A stretch of 64,000 bases of DNA from the NCBI RefSeq assembly GCF_003732665.1, contig NZ_MOBP01000020.1, positions 1 through 64,000 on the forward strand, given 5' to 3'. A program made the translations under genes and the position numbers. The notes beneath the pieces were generated by a model. That model made no database searches and was not told where the DNA came from. It saw only the letters and a list, made by a program, of their open reading frames with translations. Source of the DNA: Pseudomonas frederiksbergensis (GTDB taxonomy: Bacteria; Pseudomonadota; Gammaproteobacteria; Pseudomonadales; Pseudomonadaceae). This document shows positions 32,609 to 40,725 of the stretch, piece by piece; positions within the stretch are counted from its first letter, which is position 1, and each line of letters begins with the position of its first letter.

Positions 32609-33499
32609 ATGTCCACTTCGTCGTTTTCCGCTGCACACAGCCAGGCCAGCACCCTCTATTTGCCACCGGGCCAGTGGCTGACCGTGCTTGACTGCCTGTG
32701 CGGGCACTTCCGCGCCATCGGACGTGAGCAATGGCTGGACCGGATCGCTCGTGGCCGCGTCCTCGACGGCCAAGGCCTGCCGATCACGGTGGATCTGCCG
32801 TACAAGGAAGGCCTGCGGATTCACTATTTCCGTGAAGTGCCGGACGAAAAACCGATTCCCGTGACTGAGACCATCCTGTACGCCGACGAGCATCTGGTGG
32901 TGGCGGACAAGCCGCACTTCCTGCCGGTGACGCCCGCTGGCGAGTACGTGGAGCAGACCCTGCTGCGGCGGCTGATCCACCGATTGGATAACCCGCATCT
33001 GGTGCCATTGCATCGCATCGACCGGCATACCGCGGGGCTGGTGCTGTTTTCCGCCAACCCACAGACGCGTTCGGCGTATCAGTCGCTGTTTCCGACGCGG
33101 CAAATCGAAAAGTGCTACGAGGCCATTGCCCGGGCGTTGCCGGAGTTGTCCTTTCCGTTGGTGCATAAAAGCCGGCTGGTGGACGGTGAGCCGTTCTTTC
33201 GCATGCAGGAAGGGCCGGGCGTCAGCAACACCGAGACGGCGGTCGAGGTCAGGGAGAAAAACGGCGACCTCTGGCGTTACGGGCTCTACCCGGTGACCGG
33301 CAAGAAGCACCAGTTGCGGGTGCACATGACTGCGCTGGGTGCCAGCATCTGCAACGATCCGTTCTATCCTGAAGTGCTCAAGGATGCCGAGGATGACTAC
33401 GCCAATCCCTTGAAGCTGCTGGCCCAGGGGCTGCGCTTTGTCGACCCGGTGACCGGTCAGGAGCGAATCTTCGAGAGCGCCATCACCTTGCAGTGGTGA
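32609..33499 (+). CDS. RluA-family RNA pseudouridine synthase
   Basis: The 296-aa protein is a RluA-type pseudouridine synthase. HLVPLHRIDRHTAGLVLFS near residue 135 carries the catalytic aspartate (in HRIDRHT). LYPVTGKKHQLRVHMTALG near residue 230 is the family C-terminal signature. It isomerizes uridine in rRNA or tRNA; the target cannot be named. The N-terminus has a degenerate S4-like region. It lies downstream of the LexA-box gene on the same strand and ends 30 bases before a bidirectional terminator. Confidence 0.88.
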   Translation: MSTSSFSAAHSQASTLYLPPGQWLTVLDCLCGHFRAIGREQWLDRIARGRVLDGQGLPITVDLPYKEGLRIHYFREVPDEKPIPVTETILYADEHLVVADKPHFLPVTPAGEYVEQTLLRRLIHRLDNPHLVPLHRIDRHTAGLVLFSANPQTRSAYQSLFPTRQIEKCYEAIARALPELSFPLVHKSRLVDGEPFFRMQEGPGVSNTETAVEVREKNGDLWRYGLYPVTGKKHQLRVHMTALGASICNDPFYPEVLKDAEDDYANPLKLLAQGLRFVDPVTGQERIFESAITLQW

Positions 33500-33525
33500 T
33501 CCCACGACATTTTTCTGCGCCCACG

Positions 33526-33552
33526 AAAAAGCCCGCTTGATAGCGGGCTTTT
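33526..33552. terminator. Bidirectional terminator
   Basis: AGCCCGCT and AGCGGGCT form an 8-bp stem with a TGAT loop, flanked by a run of A on the left and TTTT on the right. It serves the rightward pseudouridine synthase gene and the leftward lipoprotein gene. Confidence 0.88.
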
Positions 33553-33577
33553 CTGTATCCGGTTGACGCCGTAAAGA

Positions 33578-33799
33578 TTACAACTCTTTAACGGTACGTA
33601 CCTGATCCTTGTTGATGCGCGTGTGCTTGCCATCCAGCTGTTCGAACTCGTAGAAACCCGACTCTTCATCGTATTTCGGCTGGTCGACGGCCTGGATTTC
33701 CCGACCGTCATTCAAGGTGATCACTGTTGGCGACGAGCAACCGGCGAGGGTCGCAAGGCCCAGTGCGAGCATGAAAGTGGCGAGGGTCCGTTGAGTCAT
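33578..33799 (-). CDS. YgdI/YgdR-family small lipoprotein
   Basis: The 73-aa protein has a lipoprotein signal (MTQRTLATFMLALGLATLAGC) with lipobox LAGC, giving a mature form acylated at Cys21. The mature part is a DUF903 SH3-like domain (PTVITLNDGREIQAVDQPKYDEESGFYEFEQLDG...). The function is unknown; these proteins are small outer-membrane lipoproteins. GGAG lies ten bases before the ATG. Confidence 0.88.
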   Translation of the reverse strand: MTQRTLATFMLALGLATLAGCSSPTVITLNDGREIQAVDQPKYDEESGFYEFEQLDGKHTRINKDQVRTVKEL

Positions 33800-33876
33800 G
33801 AGTGTGTCTCCGAATATGAATACTTTTAGTTACTGAGCTTGTAGACGTATGCAACGCGCGCAAGTTCCTTCTCGTG

Positions 33877-34479
33877 TCAGTCTGACACACTGTGGTGTGC
33901 ACTTAACAGTTCCGGCGTGTTCAGGTTGGCCAGGCGAGGGTCATTGTCCGGGCATTGCAGGGCGGTGGCGCCCAGGTGGCGCATGATTCTGCCCGGGCTG
34001 CGCTCCCCCTCGTTCCACGCGTTTTCGAACGCATGTGAAAGGGCGACAGGGATAACGCACAGCAACGGTTCCCAATGATCGCCGTGACGCAGCATCAAGG
34101 GTTTGTCCGGATGCTCTGCGGCGGTTTCGCGCATGTCATGCAGCAGGGTGGCGTCGATACGCGGCACATCGCAGGGCAGCACCAGCAAATGGGCATGACG
34201 CGCGGCCTTCAAACCGGCGCGAATACCGGCCAGTGGGCCGGGGAAATCGGCGTGATCGTCAACCACCAGTTGGTCGGCGTAAGGCGCGTATTTTTCCTGG
34301 TTGCGGTTGCAGGAGATGATCAAGTCATCGCTCAGGGCGCGGGTCTTGCGGTGCAGGTGGGCAATCAGCGGTTCGCCGTGCCACTCGATCATCCCCTTGT
34401 CCTGGCCACCCATGCGCTGGCCGCGACCACCGGCCAGGAGCAGAATTGAACAGGTCGGCAACGATGTATCGGACGTCAT
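33877..34479 (-). CDS. mobA: Molybdenum cofactor guanylyltransferase MobA
   Basis: The 200-aa protein attaches GMP to molybdopterin to make the MGD cofactor. The nucleotide-binding LLAGGRGQRMGGQDKG (residues 14-29), the conserved DHADFPGPLAGIRAGL near residue 77 and LPCDVPRID near residue 100 are MobA signatures. GGAGAGCTGCC precedes the ATG. It is divergent from moaB and moeA with an 80-bp shared spacer, so the three genes form a Moco cluster. Confidence 0.93.
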   Translation of the reverse strand: MTSDTSLPTCSILLLAGGRGQRMGGQDKGMIEWHGEPLIAHLHRKTRALSDDLIISCNRNQEKYAPYADQLVVDDHADFPGPLAGIRAGLKAARHAHLLVLPCDVPRIDATLLHDMRETAAEHPDKPLMLRHGDHWEPLLCVIPVALSHAFENAWNEGERSPGRIMRHLGATALQCPDNDPRLANLNTPELLSAHHSVSD

Positions 34480-34560
34480 GGCAGCTCTCCATGGGGGCGG
34501 CGAAAAATTGAGGCGCTGTGATATAACACCGGGCTGTTTCCCCTACAACTGGACGAGCCT

Positions 34561-35100
34561 ATGAAAGCCAAGGCTGATGTACCTTTCGCGCCGCTCAACA
34601 TCGCGGTGCTGACTGTCAGCGATACCCGTACCCTGGAAACCGACACCTCCGGCCAGGTCTTTGTCGACCGCCTGAGCGCGGCCGGGCATAACCTGGCGGC
34701 GCGGGTGCTGCTTAAAGATGACCTCTACAAAATTCGTGCGCAAGTCGCTACCTGGATTGCCGACGAGGTGGTGCAGGTGGTGCTGATCACGGGCGGCACT
34801 GGCTTTACCGGCCGCGACAGCACGCCGGAAGCGGTGAGTTGCCTGCTGGATAAGCAGGTCGATGGTTTCGGCGAGTTGTTCCGGCAAATATCCGTGGCGG
34901 ATATCGGCACCTCGACCGTGCAGTCCCGCGCACTGGCCGGTTTGGCCAATGGCACGCTGGTCTGCTGCTTGCCGGGTTCGACCAATGCCGTGCGCACCGG
35001 TTGGGACGGCATTCTCGCCGAGCAACTGGATTCGCGGCACCGCCCGTGCAATTTCGTCCCTCATCTGAAACAGGCGGCACCCTGTGAATCCCGCGGGTAA
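34561..35100 (+). CDS. moaB: Molybdenum cofactor biosynthesis protein MoaB
   Basis: The 179-aa protein has the MoaB/Mog fold that adenylylates molybdopterin. NIAVLTVSDTRTLETDTSG at the N-terminus, LITGGTGFTGRDSTPEAV near residue 78 and CLPGSTNAV near residue 138 are conserved. The gene overlaps the next one, moeA, by 17 bases, so the two are co-translated. Confidence 0.92.
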   Translation: MKAKADVPFAPLNIAVLTVSDTRTLETDTSGQVFVDRLSAAGHNLAARVLLKDDLYKIRAQVATWIADEVVQVVLITGGTGFTGRDSTPEAVSCLLDKQVDGFGELFRQISVADIGTSTVQSRALAGLANGTLVCCLPGSTNAVRTGWDGILAEQLDSRHRPCNFVPHLKQAAPCESRG

Positions 35101-36310
35101 GCCCGGCAAGACCGGCAGCCTGATGCCGGTCGAGGTGGCACTGGCGCGCTTGCTGGAAATGGCCGAGGCCGCACCGATCCGTGAACGTGAGCGCTTGCCG
35201 TTGGCGCAGGTTCAGGGGCGTGTGCTGGCCGATGACCTGATCTCGACCCTGGACCTGCCGCCGTGGCCCAACAGCGCCATGGACGGTTACGCCTTGCGCG
35301 TGGCCGACTGGACTGGCGAGCCACTGGTGGTCAGCCAGAAGATTTTCGCTGGCCAGGCCCCGCAGCCCTTGCAGCCAGGGACCTGTGCGCGAATCTTCAC
35401 CGGCGCTCCGGTGCCCGAGGGTGCCGACTGCGTCGAGATGCAGGAAAACGCGGTGGTCCAGGCAGACGAGCGCGTGGTGTTCACCGAAGCCATGACCCCG
35501 GGCCAGAACATTCGCCCCCAGGGCCAGGAAACCACGGTCGGTGAGTTGGTCCTGTCGGCCGGCACGCGTCTGGGCCCCATCGAGCAAGGGCTGGCCGCCT
35601 CACTGGGCTGTGCTGAACTGGATGTGGTGCGCAAGGTTCGTGTGGCGGTTTTGTCCACCGGCGATGAACTGATTGAACCCGGTCAGGCGTTGGGGCCTGG
35701 GCAGATCTACAACAGCAATCGCGTATTGCTGTGCAGTTGGTTGCAACGCCTGGGCTGCGAGGTGATCGATGCCGGCATCCTGGCGGATGATCTGGCGGTG
35801 ACTCGCGCTCGCCTGAGCGAACTGGCGGATGTTGACCTGATTTTGTCCACGGGCGGTGTCTCGGTGGGCGAGGCTGATTTCCTGGGCATTGCCTTGCGCG
35901 AAGAGGGCGAGCTGTCACTGTGGAAGCTCGCCATCAAACCCGGCAAGCCACTGACGTTCGGGCATTTCCGTGGCGTGCCGGTGATTGGTTTGCCCGGTAA
36001 TCCGGCATCGACGCTGGTGACCTTTGCTTTGCTGGCGCGGCCTTACCTGTTGCGCCGTCAGGGTGTTCAGGAGGTTGAACCGTTGAAGTTCCAGGTGCCG
36101 GCCGGTTTTATCTGGCCCAAGGCTGGCAATCGACGGGAGTACCTGCGTGGACGCCTCGAGAACGGTCGGGCAACCCTCTACAGGAATCAGAGCTCGGGCG
36201 TACTACGCAGCGCTGCCTGGGCCGAAGGCCTGGTGGAGGTGCTGGAAGACCGCACGCTGGTCGAGGGTAATTTCGTCCATTTCATCCCGTTGAGTGAAGT
36301 CCTGGGCTGA
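35084..36310 (+). CDS. moeA: Molybdopterin molybdenumtransferase MoeA
   Basis: The 408-aa protein inserts molybdate into adenylylated molybdopterin, the step after MoaB/Mog. PPWPNSAMDGYALR near residue 62, FTGAPVPEGADCV near residue 105, STGGVSVGEADF near residue 256 and GLPGNPAS near residue 303 are MoeA motifs. I use the GTG at 35084 with AGGCGG upstream; an ATG at 35123 (MPVEVALARLLEM) is a credible alternative. It overlaps moaB by 17 bases. Confidence 0.93.
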   Translation: MNPAGKPGKTGSLMPVEVALARLLEMAEAAPIRERERLPLAQVQGRVLADDLISTLDLPPWPNSAMDGYALRVADWTGEPLVVSQKIFAGQAPQPLQPGTCARIFTGAPVPEGADCVEMQENAVVQADERVVFTEAMTPGQNIRPQGQETTVGELVLSAGTRLGPIEQGLAASLGCAELDVVRKVRVAVLSTGDELIEPGQALGPGQIYNSNRVLLCSWLQRLGCEVIDAGILADDLAVTRARLSELADVDLILSTGGVSVGEADFLGIALREEGELSLWKLAIKPGKPLTFGHFRGVPVIGLPGNPASTLVTFALLARPYLLRRQGVQEVEPLKFQVPAGFIWPKAGNRREYLRGRLENGRATLYRNQSSGVLRSAAWAEGLVEVLEDRTLVEGNFVHFIPLSEVLG

Positions 36311-36360
36311 TGCTTGCCGACGCAGGCTCGGTCGAACCGGGCCTGCTCTTACCATGCGGT

Positions 36361-36627
36361 TTAGTGGGACAGGAGCGTCACGACCTGCTCAAACCGGCTG
36401 TTGGCGATCCAGCCCAGCACCCCAAGCACCACTGCGGTTGCGCCGGTCGAGTAGGCCAGGCGGTGCTTGATGGCTTTGACGTCACCGCGCACTTCATCCA
36501 TGTCCCTGCGGATGTATTTGAGGTGTGTCTCCAGTTCCACGACGCGAGGTTCCATATCAACTTCTCCAGTGGGTTTTGCGCTGTTTTTGAATTCAGCCTG
36601 ATGAGCCCTTAAGGCGCTTGCATTCAT
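36361..36627 (-). CDS. Small tail-anchored coiled-coil protein
   Basis: The 88-aa form has a charged helix likely to coil (EPRVVELETHLKYIRRDMDEVRGDVKAIKHRL) and one C-terminal hydrophobic segment (GATAVVLGVLGWIA), so it is probably membrane-anchored near its C-terminus. The family is unknown. The start is ambiguous: ATG 36627 has AAGGA ten bases upstream, while ATG 36555 has GGAGAAG six bases upstream and would give 64 residues. It converges on moeA. Confidence 0.6.
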   Translation of the reverse strand: MNASALRAHQAEFKNSAKPTGEVDMEPRVVELETHLKYIRRDMDEVRGDVKAIKHRLAYSTGATAVVLGVLGWIANSRFEQVVTLLSH

Positions 36628-36861
36628 TGCGTGCACATCCTTGTGTGTTTGTAGTTTGATGACTGAGACCGCAGGCCCCCAAGGTGTACCAATCACCAAG
36701 CTCGGTCAATTGGGCCGATTCCTCATATTTCGTAAGAAAAAATACCGCTCTGTAGGACCCTGTGCGTCGGGACCCTGAATTAATTCAAGTTTTCCTGACT
36801 TTTTTGCCTGCCTGTGAGGTCAACATCTCCCATACGGATTCCAATGATGGGAGTGATCGCA

Positions 36862-37779
36862 ATGGGTGAGCGCAAGGCGCTGTTGATTCTGCATGGCAAG
36901 CAGGCACTCAACGAGGAGGTCCGCGCGGCCGTTGAAGGCAAGCGCAAGCAGGGCTGGGAACTGGCCGTCCGGTTGACCTGGGAGGCCGGCGATGCGCGGC
37001 GTCTGGTGGGTGAAGCGCTGGCGGCGGGTTACCGACAGGTGATTGCCGGTGGCGGTGACGGCACCTTGCGCGATATCGCCGAAGCCATGGCGGAGCATTC
37101 GAACGAGGCCAGTCTGGTGCTGCTGCCCTTGGGCACCGCCAATGATTTCGCCCGTGCCGCCGGCATTCCCCTGGAGCCTGCTCAAGCCCTGGAGTTGCTG
37201 GACAGCGCCCCGAGCGCCATCGATTTGGGCACCGTCGGCGGACAGGTTTTCCTCAATATGGCCACCGGCGGGTTTGGCAGTAATGTCACGGCCAATACCT
37301 CGGAGGACCTGAAAAAGGTCCTCGGCGGCGCGGCATATCTGTTCACCGGTTTATCGCGCTTCAGCGAATTGCATGCCGCTTATGGCGAGTTGCAGGGGCC
37401 GGGCTTTCACTGGCGTGGCGAGCTGCTGGCGCTGGGGATCGGCAATGGTCGACAGGCCGGTGGCGGGCGTGTGTTGTGCCCGGAGGCGCTGGTGGACGAT
37501 GGGTTGCTGGATATCAGTATTCTGCCGGCACCACAGGAGGTGGTGGGCACGTTGAAAAACCTGCTGAGCGAAGGTTTCGGCATCGACAACATGTTCGTGC
37601 GCGCCCGTTTGCCGTGGGTCGAGATCAAGGTGTCCGAAGGCTTGCACATCAACCTTGATGGCGAGCCATTGGAGGGCGACGACTTGCGATTCGAGGCGCG
37701 CCCGGCGGCGTTGAAGGTGCACTTGCCGGCAGATTCACCGCTGTTGGGCGCATCAGCGGCTCTTAATCGTCCAGGCTGA
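36862..37779 (+). CDS. yegS: YegS-type lipid kinase (diacylglycerol kinase catalytic domain)
   Basis: The 305-aa protein has the DAGK catalytic fold. The nucleotide-binding GGGDGTLRDIAEAM near residue 62, LPLGTANDFARA near residue 92 and NMATGGFGSNV near residue 130 are conserved, with DGEPLEGD near the C-terminus. E. coli YegS phosphorylates phosphatidylglycerol and needs calcium or magnesium; the substrate here is inferred. I start at ATG 36862, with GGGAG eight bases upstream, rather than the longer open frame from 36814. Its end overlaps the converging response regulator gene by 17 bases. Confidence 0.88.
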   Translation: MGERKALLILHGKQALNEEVRAAVEGKRKQGWELAVRLTWEAGDARRLVGEALAAGYRQVIAGGGDGTLRDIAEAMAEHSNEASLVLLPLGTANDFARAAGIPLEPAQALELLDSAPSAIDLGTVGGQVFLNMATGGFGSNVTANTSEDLKKVLGGAAYLFTGLSRFSELHAAYGELQGPGFHWRGELLALGIGNGRQAGGGRVLCPEALVDDGLLDISILPAPQEVVGTLKNLLSEGFGIDNMFVRARLPWVEIKVSEGLHINLDGEPLEGDDLRFEARPAALKVHLPADSPLLGASAALNRPG

Positions 37780-38422
37780 TGATTTGCTCGCGCACGGCAA
37801 ATAACACCAGGCCCGCCACGTCGTAGATCTGCAAGCGCTTCATGATCTGCGAGCGGTGGGTTTCGACGGTCTTGATGCTCAGGCCCAGGCCATTGGCGAT
37901 TTCCCGGGTGGATTTGCCGCGCACGATCAGCCGCAGGATTTCCAGCTGCCGTGCCGTCAGGTTGTGGGAGTCCGGAATGGGGGCCTGGTTTTTCTGGGTG
38001 CGGGTTAGCGCCTGGTTGATTACCGTGTGGGCGATGGCCGGGCTCAGGTAGCGCTCGTTGTTGCGCAGCGCGTCCAGTGCGTGTTCGAGTTCGGTGGCCG
38101 TGGTGTCCTTGAGCAGGTAGCCATGGGCACCGGATTCCAGGGCCTGCATGATCAGCGCCGGGTCGGTGTGCATCGACAGGATCAGCACTTTGCTTTGCGG
38201 GCGAACCCTTTTGAGACGCTGCAAGGCTTCGAGGCCGCCGGTTTCCTTCATGGAAATATCCAGCAGGACGATGTCCGGAGACAGTTGCTCGACCATTTCC
38301 AGCAGTTGCGAGCCGTCATTGGCCTCGCCAACGACTGCGTAGCCGGGAATATCCAGTACCAGGGCGCGCACGCCTGCCCGGATAAGCGAGTGGTCATCCA
38401 CCAGAAGTAAGTTACAAGTCAA
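37763..38422 (-). CDS. NarL/FixJ-type response regulator
   Basis: The 219-aa protein has a receiver (Asp in IVLLDISMKETGG near residue 54) and a LuxR helix-turn-helix (LTARQLEILRLIVRGKSTREIANGLGLSIKTVETHRSQIMKRL, about 150-195). The start appears to be TTG 38422: it overlaps the stop of the kinase gene (TTGA), and no in-frame ATG lies near the conserved NLLLVDDH. It forms a pair with the kinase just upstream. Confidence 0.87.
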   Translation of the reverse strand: MTCNLLLVDDHSLIRAGVRALVLDIPGYAVVGEANDGSQLLEMVEQLSPDIVLLDISMKETGGLEALQRLKRVRPQSKVLILSMHTDPALIMQALESGAHGYLLKDTTATELEHALDALRNNERYLSPAIAHTVINQALTRTQKNQAPIPDSHNLTARQLEILRLIVRGKSTREIANGLGLSIKTVETHRSQIMKRLQIYDVAGLVLFAVREQIISLDD

Positions 38423-39312
38423 CGCATAACCTTATTCGTACTGGCCCTTTCGAGCGCGCGGGGCGCCCAGGGGAAAAGTGCTTCGATTTGAGTGCCTTTG
38501 CCCGGCTCGCTGGTCACGCTCAAGGTCCCGCCCAATTGCTCGATCCGCTCCGACATTCCGGCCATGCCCCGTTGCCCCTCGCGCCCGGGGTTGGCCGCAG
38601 GCGCAAAGCCCAGGCCGTCGTCGCTGATCAGCAAGGTCAGGCCCTGCGGCAGGCGTTGCACGCGCACCAGCAGATTCCTGGCTTCGGCGTGGCGCAAGAT
38701 ATTGGTCACCGCTTCCTGGGTAATGCGGAAGGCCGCCACCGCCATTTCCTCCGGAATACCGGTCAGGCGCTGGTGACATTCCAGGCTCCAGTGCACCGAG
38801 GTGTTGGCCAGGGTCTTGAGCAAATGCGCGCGCAGGCTGGCTTCCAGGCCAAGGCTGGTCAACTGCCGGGGATTGAGGATGGCCGAGACATCGCGCACCT
38901 TGGCCAGGGTTTCTTCCAGGGTGTCGCACAGTACCGAGCACTGGCCCTGCAGGTCTTCGGGCAAGCGGCGCTTGAGCCATTCACTTTGCAGTTTGGCCGC
39001 GGTCAGCAATTGGCCGATGTCGTCGTGCAACTCACGGCTGAGCCGGTGGCGTTCGTTTTCCTGCACTTGCAAAAGCCGGTCGGCCAGTTCCTGAGGCTGG
39101 AACTTGATCGATTTGCGCGACAGCCGATGCCCGACCCAGACACACGCCAGTGCCGCCAGGTTGAGCAGCAGCAGGCTCGTCGGCAGACGAGTCGACAGGC
39201 CATAGACCAGCAGGCTCCCCAACGCGGAACAGGTGCACAGCAACAGCGTAAACCGGCGCGCGTTTTCTCGGGAGGGTGGCCACGTGGTGATTGACTTGAG
39301 GCTGGCGTACAT
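38419..39312 (-). CDS. HisKA_3-type sensor histidine kinase
   Basis: The 297-aa kinase has two N-terminal membrane helices (about residues 23-38 and 45-62) and a HisKA_3 dimerization domain with His96 in RLSRELHDDIGQLL. The ATPase domain (ITQEAVTNILRHAEA, DDGLGF, RGMAGMSERI) follows. There is no large periplasmic sensor, so it may sense within the membrane or via a partner. I use ATG 39312; a longer frame from a TTG at 39396 is possible and no start has a clear ribosome binding site. It is translationally coupled to its regulator. Confidence 0.85.
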   Translation of the reverse strand: MYASLKSITTWPPSRENARRFTLLLCTCSALGSLLVYGLSTRLPTSLLLLNLAALACVWVGHRLSRKSIKFQPQELADRLLQVQENERHRLSRELHDDIGQLLTAAKLQSEWLKRRLPEDLQGQCSVLCDTLEETLAKVRDVSAILNPRQLTSLGLEASLRAHLLKTLANTSVHWSLECHQRLTGIPEEMAVAAFRITQEAVTNILRHAEARNLLVRVQRLPQGLTLLISDDGLGFAPAANPGREGQRGMAGMSERIEQLGGTLSVTSEPGKGTQIEALFPWAPRALERASTNKVMR

Positions 39313-39812
39313 AGCAGATGGAGCCAATGGATGTTCGCTGCGGGTAGACCCGTCATGGCGGCTGACGGGGCTCTGTCTGAAAAAAGGTTGGGTCAATCTT
39401 CGACTTCAACGGGGCAAATCAGGTGATGGAATCCAGCCCTGAAGTTTAGCCGTCGAGAATCGCGGTGCCATTAATTGAAGTCAACTAACGGCCGGCATAA
39501 TACCACTTAACATACCGTTGGTCGCGTTCGGTATATATGTCCAAACAGTCAGGAATTGGCTGAATTGGACGTTGGTTCCATAATGGAAAAGTTTGTTTTT
39601 CAGGGTGCAAAGATAGTAGAGGTGCCTGGTTTATTTTTAAAGTCAGGCATTACCTGAGCCCAAGACAGAACGTCCGTGCTCGACAAGAATAAATATGACT
39701 AATGAGCTGTCGTGGACAGATATGAAATATTCAATTGCGACATTGCGCGTATAAGTTATTGATTCGGGTGGAGCAATAAGAACACCAGGCGACACATAGT
39801 TGCCTGGCAAAA
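39313..39812. other. AT-rich non-coding region
   Basis: This 500-bp stretch holds the promoter region of the leftward kinase-regulator pair. It is clearly more AT-rich than the rest of the window. I see short imperfect inverted repeats (TGCCTGG...CAGGCA near 39625-39652) but no gene, tRNA or recognisable small RNA. Confidence 0.5.
39785..39807 (-). terminator. Candidate terminator of the Hpt-like gene
   Basis: CCAGGC and GCCTGG form a 6-bp stem with an 11-base loop, five bases after the stop of the leftward Hpt-like gene. On that strand GTTCTTATTG follows, a weak T-rich tail. Confidence 0.4.
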
Positions 39813-40283
39813 TCAGGCTTGCCGTTCCGAGAACGTCACCAGGGTAAGCGGTTTGGCATGGACGGGTGGCTGAAAGCGGCTCTGACCAACCTGAAAGGCA
39901 AAGGCTTCGATCAGCGACATCTGCTCGCTGTCATCCAGGCTCAACTGGCCGGTTTTCGGATCGATGAGTTCGAGTTGCCAGGCCATCAGCGTAAAGCAGT
40001 CTTTTAACGCATCCAGTGCCTGGTTGTGCAGGGCCATGTGATGTTGGGCATGGTTCAACAGCCCATGAATATGCAACGAAAACTCCGAAACCGCTTCCAG
40101 CCCCAAGACATCGGCCTTGTTCGCCAGCTTGAGCAACGTGCTGAGCATGCAATCAATGGCGTCCGTATCATTGCTGATCAGTTGCAAATGGCAGAGGCAT
40201 TCTTCGGATTTGGCCAGGAGTGATTCGGCCTCGACGAGGAATTCGAGAAGCCCTTGAGTCCCCTCTTTATGGTCGTTCGGCAT
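39813..40283 (-). CDS. Hpt-like small protein beside CheV
   Basis: The 156-aa protein is almost entirely helical and resembles a histidine phosphotransfer domain in layout (LLEFLVEAESLLAKSEECLCHL, then the LSTLLKLANKADVLGLEAVSEF block). The usual HxLKG phosphoacceptor is not preserved: the aligned block has TLLKLANKA without histidine. It may therefore bind partners without carrying phosphate. I start at ATG 40283, with GGAGATAAGC directly upstream. It is divergent from cheV, which suggests a role in chemotaxis or two-component signalling; this is inference. Confidence 0.55.
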   Translation of the reverse strand: MPNDHKEGTQGLLEFLVEAESLLAKSEECLCHLQLISNDTDAIDCMLSTLLKLANKADVLGLEAVSEFSLHIHGLLNHAQHHMALHNQALDALKDCFTLMAWQLELIDPKTGQLSLDDSEQMSLIEAFAFQVGQSRFQPPVHAKPLTLVTFSERQA

Positions 40284-40725
40284 GCTTATCTCCACAACGT
40301 CATGTCAGATGAGGGAATGTCGTGTGTGTCGATGATCACGCGTTTTCGCGCAAGCACACCCCGGCCCGCTGTTGCGTGCGCTGGAGAATTCGAGAGGGTG
40401 GAGGGCCACTGACCTGCGATCGCACACAAAAGCCTGACTCCGTTCATGCAATGAGAATGGCGTCACATTAATGGCTATTGGATATTGCGAATATCAGGTT
40501 GGGCCTGATTGTTACTAGGGGAATCCCTTACACAGGGGAACCTAACGTGCAAACCGAGGTCGCGCGACAGGGAATGAAGCAGATGAAAATCACGGGGCCA
40601 GTAAAGCATGATGTTAATGTGACATCAATGCCTGAGCATGGCATTTTGTCTGGGGGTCAAGGTCCGGCAATAACAGCCGATAACCCTCTTTAGTGAATTC
40701 ATCAGAACAAGCCCAGGAGTCATTG
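40284..40725. other. Divergent spacer before cheV
   Basis: The 442-bp gap separates the Hpt-like gene and cheV and should hold both promoters. A 71-codon frame at 40478-40693 has no ribosome binding site and no recognisable product, so I do not call it. No operator repeat stands out. Confidence 0.45.

Noticed and set aside
40478..40693. 71-codon frame between the Hpt-like gene and cheV
   Set aside because: No ribosome binding site, no recognisable motif, and it lies in a promoter-type spacer.
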